The notes under the pieces are model-generated. The model searched no databases. It worked only from the letters and a program-made list of their open reading frames with translations, and was not told the DNA's origin. Shown one piece after another: positions 22,968 to 35,796 of a stretch of 64,000 nt of DNA. Within the stretch, counting starts at the first letter, position 1. Each line of letters begins with the position of its first letter. The position numbers and the translations under genes are program-made. The DNA comes from Vitis vinifera (taxonomy: Eukaryota > Streptophyta > Magnoliopsida > Vitales > Vitaceae), in the NCBI RefSeq assembly GCF_030704535.1, contig NC_081811.1:1747501-1811500 (forward strand). The letters are read 5' to 3'.

Positions 22968-25900
22968 TCAGCACTGGGGTATTATTTGGTTTATTGCCCT
23001 CTTTACTTCCATAATGCTTGCCTTCTTCCCACTGGCATTCTCCTTCACCTGTGACAATAATAATCGCCAACATATGGTTAGCAGAAATCTTTCACAAATC
23101 CCAATCATTAAAAGCAATCTATTAAATTTATTCACTTGATCGGTCCAATAGGCAAACAAACCAATATTTTTTTCCCTGGTTCACTGACCTCAAATCCTAA
23201 CAAAGATGGAGAGGCCCACCAGTCACAATGACCTCCCCAAGTGGCTAGGATGATGGCCGCAATTTGCCTCAGTAAAATATTGATTCACACTAATAGGCTC
23301 TGTGGTTCATGCTTCTTTATCAGTGGGTGATATCATAGCATTCTCAGTAACTAAGTTGTTGGACAACAATTACAACATTTTTGGTAATAATGTTATACTT
23401 ATAAGAATCCATTTTAAAAAGTGTTTTTAAACTTTATAACACTTGAAAATTTTTATATTTTAAATATTATAAAAATTTAAAATACTTCATAGAATCACTA
23501 TCAAACATATTATAAGTGTCCTCGGTCTATCAAATAAATCAATAGTTGGTATTGTTGAGGAGTGTGAACATCGATATGAAATATAATACTTGAATATAAA
23601 AAAAATAAAATAATAAGAAATAATTTAACTTTTTTTACCATCCAACAATCAACTATCAACTATGACATGAAAATAGTTTTGTTTCAAAATTATCTACCTT
23701 TGAATTAAAATAGTAAATAAATAGTATATTACAGAGAAATAAGTCCGTTGGTTGAATTGATTGCACTTTATGATTACGCATTTTGTAAATTTTTATATCG
23801 TGAAGAAATGCCTCTAATGCATATAATTTTGTTATATGAATTGAAATATATGGCCATCTTAAATAATGCACGTGGGTCAAATCTCTAAAAAGCATACAAA
23901 TCGGAGGGTAGAGATTAGAGCGTACCTTAGCCCTTAATTCGGCCACGAAGACCCCATTGGTTAACGACGACTGAACCGTCGTCGTTTCGAGCCGAAGGTC
24001 TCGGAGCATCTGCATTACATCCAGCAACAGCCCTTCCCTGTACGGACATTGCATCTCCAACAATGCGTCACTCTCTATTATCGACACCTCCACGGTGGTT
24101 GTTCCGCCTTCCACCGCTGCCGGTGGTGAATCCACCACCTTTGGCTTCGCGCCGGTGCTCCCCTCAACTATCCTCAACTTCCTTTTGTCTGACCCTGCCA
24201 CCACCGCCCTGTTCCGATCTACACCGCCGGACCCGATGCGATGCTCCTTTGACCTAACCGAATCGGATCCTCTCGATCGCTGTTCCACCTCCATCTGCCG
24301 TGTTCGAGCCTCCAGATCTTGGATTTTCTTCCGAAGCTGCTTCACGTACTCTATCGTGTCTCCGAGAATCGAAGCCTTGTCCATTTTCGTCACGAACGGC
24401 ACCAGCGATCTGAGTATGATGAACCGCTCGTTGAGCTTCTCGCGGCGGCGGCGTTCGGCGAGGACGTGGTTGGCGCTGAGCTCGTCCTGAGGCGTTCCCT
24501 TGCGGAACCGACCGGCGGAGTCGCCGTCGCGGGATTTCGGAGAGTTCTCGTCGCGGTACTTGGTGTGGAGGAAGGGAACGCTAAAGAGGATGTATTTGAG
24601 CAGCCACTGGGAGGTGCCCTCCACAGCCATGGGGTGGTGGTGATGGTCGCAGCGGGTAGTCCACTTGGCAAACGCTGATTGGCTGGAGTATGGCGCAATG
24701 CATCCGGACGACGACGACTCCGACCACCGGTTCGGCTGGTGTTGAAGGATGGTTGAGACGGTTTGTGAATAGTGTGTGTCCTCATGTGATAATTCATCCA
24801 ATGGAGGGGGCCCTGCGCAAATAAAACAAAATTAAGCACTTGTTACACTAATAATATTAAAAATCGAGTCCAAAGCGAATAATGTAGGTTTTCGAGGGCA
24901 CCCATTAATAATAAATTTAGAATATTAGAGTTAATAAAGTCGAAAATCAAGGCAAAAGTCAACAACATAGTCAAATTTCTTGGTTAGTTAAGATTTTGCA
25001 CGTGCCTCGAGCATCGAGGCGTCTTCATCACTTTATTTTTTTAAAAATTTTCTTTGTTTATTTAAGAGATAATTGCGTGCGATCCCAAATGAATTTTGTC
25101 CTCATATATATTTTATATATATATATATATGGTTTTTATTTTTTTCAAAATTGGTCCATATATTTGGGATAATATAGGACAAGAGTGGGAGGCAAGCCTA
25201 GAATCTAAGGTTGAATTGGTTGAATTGAATTACAAGTGCGTTAAAGAATCAAGTGGGACCCATCTGCATGGCTTGCATGGAGTGGGCATTTTTAGAGTAT
25301 GTACTCTATTAGTAGACCTTTTCGTACCGCGACATCATTTATTTTGAAAATGATGCGTGATCAACGGCTAATATTTGTTGCCGATGTTGCAAGGTGATGA
25401 AGGAGTGCCGTACTGAATAGGTCTCGTGCAACGGTACAAGTTATTATTGTCACTTTACCTGTCGGTGGTTGTGGTGGAGGCTGTTGGAGGCCGCTGCTGC
25501 ACAATGGGTCCTGCAACATCGGCCACCTGCGAGCCGACTCCGCCCTGTAGGAGTCAGCTCGGCGCTGATGGTCTACTGAGCTCCCTGGCTGGCTCACAGC
25601 CAGCATGTGAAAGTCTGAGTCCAGATTGTTGGAGCCGTCATCTGGTGATCCCAGCCGTATGCCCTCCGACATTTCTAGTTGTATGAGCTCGCTCGGCTCC
25701 GCTGCCGTGTGAGACCCTGCCACGCCCTCAGTCCCCGTGTTCTGGGTCCTCACCCTGCGATTGTTTCGCCCCGTTTCCGCCTCCGAGTCGGACTCAGCTT
25801 CTTCTTCTTCCTCTTCCTCCTCCTCCTCCTCTTCCTCCTCCTCCTCCTCCTCCTCTTGGTTGTTACTTGCTGGTGGGTCAGCTGCCGCGTATGCCGCCTG

Positions 25901-28493
25901 GATCGGCGGAGAATGAAAACGCGAGTGGTCTGATGAGGTGGCGGGATTCGAAGTGGAGTGCTCGGAGAGTGCTGGCTTAGGGGGGTGGTTGTGGAGTTGA
26001 TGATCTGTGAAGAAGCTTTTTACATGTTGGACGAATCCAAGGTCCTCTTGAACCTAAAAATGCCAAATAATTCAACATTATCATTAAAAAAAAATTCCAA
26101 TTAATACCTATTATTCTTTGATCACAAATTAGTTAATTATACCTTCTCAGTGGTGCCAAATTCAACCACGCCATCCATTAAAGGAATGCAAACCACAGTC
26201 TGTAATATTTTTCCGAGATTAGTAACAGCTCAAAACACTATGATGGAAAGTCAGAATGACTGGATAAGATGGGCTATGAAATTTACCTGTACGCGAGCAC
26301 TCTGATGCAGTGCCAAGGAAGTGCATATTGAGAATGAGGAGAAAAAAAAGAAAGAAGTCAGTCCAAAATTCTTAAGAATGACATCCAGTATGCATGCGTG
26401 ATTGAAGCAATACTACAGTAAATCAACCCCATCTAGAGCTTTCAAGCTTAACCCGTGAACCGGCTCTTTTGGAAAGCCTAACAATTGGACAAAACAATCC
26501 ATTTCATAGAACAGAACCTGGCCCCTCTTTGTTTTCAAAGCGTTGAAACATGATGAAAATTCCTACAGCTAGAATGCATATTGCAGTTTATGAAAACAAT
26601 GAAAGCAAAAGGAATGTCATGGTACCTTAGCAAGAATAGCTCTAGAGAAGACTTTGCTATCGACCTCATTTGCTCCTGCAAGCCATATATGGTGCCGCTT
26701 TGCATATGCCTTTCCCGGTAACCTACAAATCAGACCCTCATCACTTTATGCATTCCGCATATACAGTTCTATACATAAAACCACAAGCACACAGATCATA
26801 AAGATATGCCCTCAAGCACTACTGTGGAATCATTTGCCTTGGCGTATTGCTTTATGTAGCTCTATTCACTTCGAGTAAGGTGATAATTAAGGTGAATTTG
26901 AGGAAATGGTGCACTATAACCCATGAACTTGATGTACTTTGGCATCTGTAGCCTAAAATTTTAACGTGCATGTGACCTGAAACTATAGAGCAATGTACTG
27001 TCTCACTTTGCACATCAATCTACTCGGCGTTTCTTACAGCAGGGAGGTACCAACATGTCAGGTTCAGGGCAGACGGCTTTGGGATGAGAGTGAGAGGAGT
27101 GATCCATCTGTGAAATTTAATTACAATAGTGACTGGTGCTCACAGTTGTGTTATAATGGTGTAGTCTGCTTTTCCAGAAGATCAGCTTCCATGGCAGGAA
27201 AATTTCAATGTCTATTTATTGTCTCTATTGTCAAGCCACTTGAGCTTCAAAACATACTCCATAACATAGCAAATTTCAGTGTCCAAAGAGATATATAATA
27301 ATAATATCTCAAAGCAAGCCATCTCCTTTAATTTCTCAACAAGAATCCTGGCTGGAAGTATTGGAAGGAAGACGAAGACATAAAGACTCCCACCTAACTA
27401 CTGGTATTGGCTACCATCAACTTCCGCCAATATTGTAATCCATGACAGGTACAGTAAACTTTCACAGGAAAAAATAAAGGAAAATAAATCAAGGTTTTGT
27501 TTTCAAGAAGTTGGGTGTGGTCACTACCATCTACACATGGATTGCTGCAGCATCAATATTTATATAGAGATCATCTCACCAGTCTCTCAATTACTCTTCT
27601 TGTGTGTCCTTGCTTTCTTGCATTTCATACACACAACTACCCTTATTTTCACTCACCAGTGAAAGAGAGAGAAAGAGAGGAAGAGAGAGAGTGCTCCATT
27701 AATTATTTTCTCTGCTCTCTTCATTTAGAAAGAATTGAATTGTGTGCTCATTTTTTCATGGGTGTCCTAGTATCCTAAAAAAAGTATGTTTGGAATTTTT
27801 ACTGAATCTTGAGAGGGGGGTGGTTGATTCGGTAATCTTAGCTTCCCGTGTGACAAAGAGCGTAAAACAAAAGAAATCATTCGCCCATAAACTTTTCTAC
27901 TTTAACTTGCAGTGGTGCACTATAACAAGAAATTCAATTGGAAATAGAGGGAGAAGAGGAACACCCATAATCAATTCACTTGGAAAGAAAGTCGAAAAAT
28001 TTTCGGGACTTACCCCACCCCAGGAGGAAATGAGAAAGAGACACACATCAGGTAGAACCACTCCGACTCGGTCAAGTCCTCCGGCGACAAGGCGGCACAT
28101 GGCCGCCTTGCTGGCTGGTTGGTTTCTCCAGCAGACAGCGATTCGTAGAGTTCCCTTAGCTGCTGGCTTCTCTGGAGGGACGCCTCCTCGGCGCTGACCT
28201 CCATTGGTTGCACCGTCTTCCTAGTCTTGATTGCCCCATTGTAATACCCATCTCCCCACACTAAGATCCTGAATCGCAATTTACAATTGAGTCATATACG
28301 TGAAAATGGTTTCTGATCATGGAGGAAAAATGTAAGTCAACCATTAAAATTTGAAGAAATGGGCTTTGATTATTCCCAGAAAGAATTACCCTTGCTGGGG
28401 ACAGATTTGCCAGAATAGACTGTAAGTCCATCGAACTGATTGCACCGCCGACTGCAACATACTCTGAAGCCGGCTATTCGGCGGCGCAGCCAT
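22968..28493 (-). CDS. MYC1: TT8/AN1-type bHLH regulator of flavonoid synthesis (grape MYC1-like)
   Basis: Eight exons in order of translation: 28493-28390, 28268-28014, 26722-26626, 26301-26287, 26199-26143, 26053-25459, 24812-23926, 23048-22968; all phases agree; 696 aa. Residues about 10-176 form the bHLH-MYC N domain (VWGDGYYNGAIKTRKTVQ, IWLAGANEV, TVVCIPLMDGVVEFGTTEK), which in this family contacts R2R3-MYB partners. An acidic region with 19 consecutive Glu (residues 243-261) follows. The bHLH is at about 486-535 (ANHVLAERRRREKLNERF, with the H-E-R DNA contacts). The C-terminus is ACT-like (EVSIIESDALLEMQCPYREG). Family members act in the nucleus in MYB-bHLH-WD40 complexes on anthocyanin and proanthocyanidin genes. 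Assignment as the grape MYC1 orthologue is inference. Exon 4 is only 15 nt. Introns 6 and 7 are 0.65 and 0.88 kb; intron 7 carries a MITE-like repeat. If intron 7 were retained, the frame would run on into an unrelated tail. Confidence 0.92.
23397..23517. mobile_element. MITE-like repeat in MYC1 intron 7
   Basis: About 121 bp bounded by short inverted ends (ACTTATAA at the left, TTATAAGT at the right). The body AAAAAGTGTTTTTAAACTT.ATAACACTTGAAAA and the right-end words AGAATCACTATCAAAC match the internal and right-end words of the Tourist-type element at 57936-58051, so it appears to be a diverged copy of the same family. Non-autonomous; no coding capacity. Confidence 0.5.
25799..25855 (-). 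repeat. GAG/GAA trinucleotide tract encoding 19 Glu in MYC1-like exon 6
   Basis: Nineteen consecutive GAG or GAA codons on the minus strand, with GAA interruptions, inside the acidic region between the MYC N domain and bHLH. It is coding, in frame, and continues into AESDSEAE. Runs of this kind often differ in length between alleles; that is inference here. Confidence 0.9.
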
Positions 28494-30395
28494 TGCCTGC
28501 AACTGGGTTCACCGCCAGACTAACGCTGCCTTCTCCGATAATCGCAGTCCCTTGTATCAAAATTCAGCATCAAAAAAAAAAAAAAAAAACACGTTTCTAA
28601 TTCCGGGTATGTAAAGAGACTCCTCAAGAGCCAGCTGATCTGCAAATCAAACCCCTTTATTCAACTCTAAAAGAGAGAAACAAAGGGTGGGAGGACTTTG
28701 AGGATAAGAGATGATATGTACCCAGACCTGCAGGTGAGAAGAAAAGGTAGATGACTTTGAGGAGGAAGTGTGCGTGTGAGACACCCCAGAAAGCATATCA
28801 AAATTGAAGGGTCGTTAGCTTGGGAGATGCGAATGATATCGCAGATAAAGACGAGTGAGAGAGGAAGAAAAAAAGAGTAGTTAGGGTTAGAGGAAGTGCC
28901 CAAGTGTGGAGTTTTGACTGGTAAGTATAACTGACAGTTCTCATCTGTCATACTACTAGGGCTTTTGGCTTTGGTTAGTTGTACCGTTGTGAGCTCCCGC
29001 GCCCAGCCTTTTTGGTGACAACCTCAGATTAGGTGGCGAAGACTGGGCGTTGGGACTTTTTCCTATTTGCCACTACCACTTGTTCTTTACAATTCCCACT
29101 TCTTTAATTTTTCAAATTATCTTATTCCTTGTCAATGGGCCTCTGGCTTTAGTGCGTGTACTACTTCCTAAGTCCTAATTCATATGCCATTTCCTTGGTG
29201 TCCATTGCCTTGAGAGAGAATCTAAAAGAAAAATTTTAAAATTAATTTTGACATTGAAGAAGATAAGTCATCAATCGTCATCAATGTGGTTTTGGGGTCA
29301 TGTAATCTTTGGAGGTGGGTCTAGTTACGAGCATTACCTAAATTTGAGAACATTTGGTGAGAAATAGCTACTTACTAATTTCCATCTTATTTTGGGTTCA
29401 TTAATTTTTCAATTGGGGGTCCATTATAAGGTCCTCATTTGGTTTAGATTATTTCCCTTTTTTATTTTATTTTATTTATTCATTTATTTTTTATAATATG
29501 AACTTCTGTATTTGACCATATGCCTCCTTTTTATAGGAACTTAAAAGAAGATAGATGCAATAATAACTATGGAAGAGAGTGAATACGTATATTTCTTCTT
29601 CTTCTTCTTCTTTTTTTTTTTTTTAGAGGAAATGTATTTATTAAAAGATTAAAATAATTCTTATTTTAAAAGAATAATTCTTACTTTTTCAAAACGAATG
29701 ACTTATTTTTTTATGTGAATAAAAATATTCTTTATTAAACATTTTATACTCATTTCACATCAAAATACTTTCTATAAAATAACATAAGACAATTTTGTCA
29801 CTTGAAATTATATTTACAAATTAAAAAAAAAAAAATCAAGGTTTTGGAATATTTTGATATTTTGACCTAAATATTTCAAAAAGAAAAAAAGGATGAGATA
29901 TGTTTTATAAAAGTCACAAATTTTTAAATATTTGGGTTAACAAGGTTAAAAATAACCTCGCCACAAAATAATCCTTCATATTAAATTTTTTTAAATATAT
30001 AGCATATGAAAAGGATATAAATATAGTTATTGATTTTCTTTTCCTTTTTTTTTTTTTTTTTTTTTTCTAACCAAAGAGTGCTTTATTGTGAGATAGATCT
30101 ATAACTATTGATAAAAGTTTTTTGCTCTGAAGAAAAAAAAAATTATCATATAATCCTATGCGTGGTGTATCATTATACCTACTTCTCTACATATATGTTA
30201 TATTGGTTTTAAGGTGCAAGTCCCATTAGTCCGTTCATCCTATACTCTAGGGACAAAGATGGCAAAACAAAGTAGTTGAATGGAATATCCTAACACTTCG
30301 TCTTTTTCTTTTTCCTTATAATTTTTCCGAACACTTATTCTTTTTTTTTTTTTGAAGAGATTAAAGAACTTGTCAAGCAACACGATGTGTCTAAA
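28494..30395. other. Upstream region of the MYC1-like gene
   Basis: On the minus strand this is the leader and promoter of the MYC1-like gene. It holds a long A-run at about 28572-28590 and a telobox-like word (plus strand TTAGGGTTAGAGG near 28881). A donor-like CTGCAG|GT near 28725 leaves open a spliced leader, which I cannot confirm. Beyond about 29.1 kb the DNA becomes AT-rich with T-runs and no sustained frame. Confidence 0.5.
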
Positions 30396-31090
30396 GGTGT
30401 CAAACGGGTCATGTCGAACCAACACAACCTTTTATTTAACAGGTCTTTAAGGGCTAATGTGTCGAATTGACACAATCCAATTGATAGTCGTGCCATGTTG
30501 TGTTGGCCTATACAAGCCAAATAGACGACCTAACAAGACTATGGGTTCACGAGCAAATCATATTGTGTCGTGTTGTACTAGTATTGGATTGTATCGATAG
30601 GTCGTGTTGATGGGCCATTCTAGTGGGCTGTTTTAGTGGGCCATCCTACTTTGCTAATATTTAGTTTATTTTTTCAAGTTATTTTATGGAGTTATAAAAA
30701 ATTTTCATTATTAAGTAGTATTTCTTTTTGTTACTTCAAACATTTTAAATAATTATAATTTTTATATTTATCAAGTTTATAATTATAAAATTTATAGAAA
30801 TTTTAAATTTTTGTTTAAAATAGAAAAAAAAATCATATTTGAATTTGTTGTTGATCATCATAACAATAAATTTAAACTATTGGAATATAAATTAAATGAA
30901 CCTGGTTGCTTAGTTTGACTCGTGGCTCGACATGCCAAAAGACTGAGTTGGACCCAATTACTGTAGTGGGTTGTGCTGACATGGCTTGGTCCTTAGGTCA
31001 TATTGGGCTTAAAGGCATGGCCAATTGTGCTATTGTGCCGGTCTACTGTGTTGACCCATCATGTCGACCTACTTAACCCGTTCAAATATT
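30396..31090. mobile_element. Eroded hAT-like non-autonomous DNA transposon
   Basis: The left edge reads GGTGTCAAACGGGTCATGTCG and the right edge, reverse-complemented, reads ATTTGAACGGGTTAAGTAGGTCG, a degraded inverted pair. Inside, near each end, are GGCC/TGGGC-rich phrases (for example GGTCCTTAGGTCATATTGGG) typical of plant hAT relatives whose ends start with TGTCAAACGGG. No transposase frame. The exact ends and an 8-bp target duplication could not be established. Confidence 0.45.
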
Positions 31091-34000
31091 AACTTTTTAA
31101 ATATAATGATGCAATTTTCGCCCCTCTGCCCACATTTTTCATGTAATTTGTTAAAATATTTAAGTAAAAAAACCATATATTATGTGGACGGCCTTTCATG
31201 TAATAGAACATTGATATTATTAGACTATTACCCATAACCCTAAGATAGCAAAGTTTTCTTTTGTTCACCACAAATTATTTCACTAAATAGATTTAAGTAG
31301 AGCTTGCTGGAGTAAGTTTGTATGAAAACATATTATCTGTTATTGTGACATCCAATGAGTTATTGTGTCTTACAACGAGCTATAATTCATTTGAAATGTG
31401 CTATTTTTATATTAATTGTGTCAGTTGTATGTTTAGTATGGTCTATCCTTTTGATATTCCATATTGTTAATGGTTATTCCATTCAAAAAGTTTGCTCTTT
31501 TGCATTAAAAAAATGTAGAAAGTGTCAACAAATTATTCTTAACAAATATAAAACACACCATGGCATGGTAAAACATAAAAAATTAAAAATGAAAATCAAA
31601 TTGTGGCATATGGTTAAAGGAAATGTTTCTTAATGGCAATACATAACTTTTGCATCAATGCAAAGTAAAGACACAATTCAAAAGGATGAAAGGCAAAAAC
31701 AATGTTGACTTATTGGAAACATTCGATAAAAAAAGTACAAATAAAATAAATACCAAAGTTGTTAATCTTTTCGACAATTACATATTCCATTATATGGTTT
31801 GTAATCCCTTATTCTTAAAACAAAAAGTTTTAACACCCTTTGCCATAAAATTTAATTAGTACTTGCCATGATGATGTCACCTGTCTAAAAAATGAGATCG
31901 AGTATGATCTTTTGTTTGGATTTCAACATTATGATCCTCACTTTCATTGTCAACCCCATTGTTAGAAGAAGGGATACCATACTTCTGTTCACTTTATTCA
32001 TGGCCAATATTGTATCCTATGTCTATTGGCTCTTTCACCAAGTACTCTACTAGTTAGGTAATAAAGGAATTCCTCATCTTGATAATTTATTCTTTTTTTC
32101 TCTTTGGGAACCCTTTTAAGTGATTAGTTATCATTTTCTCCACTTTTTAGTTTCTCGCCTAATTTAGACTTCTCATCCAAAGCAATCTTCTAGGTTTCCT
32201 CTATCTCAAGATTTTTATTTTTTATTTTAATTTTTAAGGTTTGCATCCAAAGCTAACTTTGCAACTAATGCACTAAAAATGACCAAAATGTAAAGTTTTT
32301 AGGATATAGTGTTAGAATAGAACCCTTAAAAGTATAACATGATATTACAATAAATAGTTTTCATGATTCAGAATATGATTCCAATTTACTATTTTTCTAT
32401 AATATTCATTCATTATACTTTCTAAACATTCAAACTTAACATATCTTGCATAGTACATCACTTGAATGCATTAGGAGTTGTATGAAAAATCAAAGTCATA
32501 GGTTCTTTGCAAGTAACTAGATGAGTTGTTCATAATTAATTTATGAATTTAGACAATTCATTTTAGGTTGTAGTACATTACCTCATAATTAGAAGGATAA
32601 CTTATCTCGGTCGTCATAATACGGTTCATATGGTGAGTGCATTAGTTACTATGGTTACACATTGAATATGACCTATGATGAGTCATGACATTATTGAGTA
32701 GTCATAACTTCACCAAACTACTATGTTGTTTTGGTTCTCAATTTTGAGAGAATACCAAGTTTGTGCTAAGGTCTTCAATGATTTTGACTTATAGGTGAAA
32801 CCTTAAATTGATTTTATATTCCCTATGAATTGAGTCTTTGTTGATTAAGACAGGTGATTGTATATTCCTTATGGATTGGGTCATTGTTGATTGAGACAAG
32901 TGATTGTTGGGATTTAATTTATTTTCCATGTGTTAGATATAAAGATCCTTAGGGCTATATGCATACATCCTACAAAGTCCAAGACATGAGAATGAACTAA
33001 TTCAAAGTTCTCAGTAGTGACAACATATATTCTTAAGATAAACATCATTATATCTCATGAAATTGAGATAATATCTCCTTAAGTGATCCTAAGGACACAT
33101 GATCAAAAAACTATGGTCGTAGTATTTCCTTAAGTGAAAATTTGACATATGTTAGCTCTTGGAGAGTTAGTGTATGTTAGTTTAATACATATAGGAGGAC
33201 TTCAGATTTAAGGATTGTATAAGTAATTTTGAAAGGATGATAATATTTACCTTATTAGATTATAAACACTAGTTCATGGGAAACTTACATACAATTAATG
33301 GATAATAGGTCATGAACTTAGTATCTCATTTTAAGATAATAGGATATTTGAGTGCAATGAGTTCTTTATAATGATATGTTGAGTTAACTTTAGAATTGGA
33401 TTATAAGGGATTTAATATTTTCTTATAGGGTACCAATGGTCCATATTTGAGCTCATATTCCTTGACGACACATTATTTAAGGGATATTTTTATTCTTTAT
33501 TTATATGTGCACATAAAAGTATTTTGTTAAATATGCAAAGTTGCATAAGAACTTATAACTAGTCTTTCCCGATTAAGCTAGCGAATTAATTAATTGAAGC
33601 CTAATAAAATTAATTAATTAATTAGGATTTAATAGGTTAGATTAAGTAACCTCAGTTCAAGATGACTTAAACTCACAAAAAACCTATACCCCATTGCATT
33701 GCTTGATATTTAACGTTCATGACAATCATGCCAAGTGTTGTCATCTTGAGACTATATTGCTAGCCAACTGTCATGCTCCTTGCACTTAAGGGGGGAGCAC
33801 GGTGTTTTGCAACACTTGTTTCCCACATATATGTTACATCAATTTTAGAGATTAGTGTGAGTCCCATGAGTATGTAGACCCCAAATTATTTATGTACATG
33901 GACAAAAATGGTAGAAGGAAGTAGTCTAATGGAGTATTGAAATACATTAATGTCATATCTTTTTCTTTGTAGTTCTTCTTGATAGTAACATGTTGGAATA

Positions 34001-35796
34001 CATTAATGTCGTATCCTTTTTCTTTGTAGTTCTTCTTGATGGTAACATGTAGACATGTTACTTTTTATCCCACTTCCTTGAAAATAGGAACATAGACAAG
34101 GTGGGCAAGTAAGTTGTTTTATGTCTCCTACAAATGCAATCATGCAAAGAGGAAAAAATGAAGAATTTTTTTTAAGAACTTACTCTTTTAAAAATGAGAA
34201 CTATTTTTGTAATTTAAGAACTATTCTAGGAAAATTTGGACCATATTTTTTAAACTGTCAATGTAACTTCATATGAACAAAAATACCCTTTTATTATGAA
34301 GATATTTTTGTTCAAATAAGGTCATTCTTCTTCTTTTGAAAAAATAAAGACCAATTTTTCAAAATATGGATTATTTTGGCTCTTTTAATCAAATATCCAT
34401 TATTTTATCTCTTTTAATCAAACACCTATTTTTAAAATTTTAAAAAAATTTAAAATTATAACATAGATTAAAATGAAACTACAAATTAAAGCAAAACACT
34501 TAGCACATATAAATCTTTCTCCATTCTATCTATTCATTAGTGGCATAAAATGGATTGGCTAGGTTAGTTGGACCAACATCATGCCTTCCACGAGGACCCT
34601 TGCTGAAATTAAATTTGTATATTAAATTTTTTAAGCCACTCTTTCATTGAAATTAATAAAAAAAGCTCCATTAAAAAAGGGTCTTTAATTTCCCTAGAGC
34701 CAATGGACAAACAAAAGAGCCTTAATAACACATGGCTATACATCATGGTCACATGGAGTGATTAATAGAGGGAGGTAGAAAGTGAATTTCCCCTGGATAC
34801 ATGGCAACGATTCCTCAAAATGTTAGTTGGGTAGGCACATGGCTTGGAGGACTGGTGAGCAGTCACCTTGCTAGGGACATCTCAAATATAGGCCCCAGTG
34901 CCAATCTTAAATGATGATGTATGTTTGATTCCAGGAAGTATTATTTCGGAAAATGATTTTTTTTTTTTCATATTTGATTGTATTATAAAAAATATTTAAA
35001 AAATTAAATATAATTAAAATTAGTTAAAAATTTATGTATTTTCAACTTATTTCATCTTTGAAAGAGTCGAAATAAATATGGAAAAATTAATAACCGATTT
35101 TAAAAACCATTCTTAAGAGTAGTTCTCAATCATTTCCAATAACAAAATTATCTTTGGAAACTCAAATATAAGTGGAAAATTATGAATATTGGTGCCTGCA
35201 TTCACTATATTGATGTACTTTTATTCAGCCATGTTTCAAGAGTTGGGTTGATATTTTCCATTCTAAATTCCTGCTCCTTGTCAAAGAGTGATTGTATGTA
35301 TCAAGCCTATAAGTCAAAATCACATTTGCAAACCTCATACCTTTCATTCATATCAGAATTAGGTGACAAAAATAATTTAATAAATTCAATGTTTTTATCA
35401 TGGTATAAAAAATTAATATAGCATCTACATACAAACAAATAATCATCCTATGAGCCTCTATTTTTGGTGCAGTCATGGGATGGTAAACCTTTTATTTTAT
35501 TCTGATTTATTTGGAAATATTATTTTATTTATTTAAAAAATATTATTATTATTTTTTAAGAAAATATACAACCATTTTTTTTATAATTAAGTTTTTAAAT
35601 AGAATTCTATTCTATTTTTGTAAATAATTAGGAATTTTATGTTTGAAAACTTAAAAATACGAAAACAATTTGATTTAATTTATTCTCCATGAAGTTATCA
35701 TAACATAAAAGTGTTTGTTGAATTAGAAAAAAAAATTCCTTTTAAAAATTAAAAACAATTTTCTAGTACAATTACTAAAGATACATTTGGATCCTG
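31091..35796. other. Gene-free AT-rich region with retroelement-like debris
   Basis: No convincing gene. The frames at 31355-31859 are lysine-rich, compositionally like random AT-rich DNA, and have no domain. From about 32.8 to 33.8 kb the sequence has the look of an LTR or untranslated retroelement segment (repeated GTGATTGT phrases, ATTAATTAATTAATTAGG near 33608), but no paired LTRs, primer-binding site or polyprotein were found. Confidence 0.5.
33938..34050. repeat. 56-bp tandem duplication
   Basis: Units 33938-33993 and 33994-34050 share AATACATTAATGTC, TTTTTCTTTGTAGTTCTT and GTAACATGT, differing at about four positions and one indel. The left flank (about 33825-33940) is a diverged relative of 30180-30300. 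Confidence 0.8.

Noticed and set aside
24063-24678. Plus-strand open frames of 60-130 aa opposite the bHLH exon
   Set aside because: They are antisense shadows of the GC-rich MYC1-like exon 7, which has the real domain on the minus strand.
31355-31859. Two consecutive lysine-rich frames
   Set aside because: Composition follows the AT-rich background and there is no domain or conserved motif.
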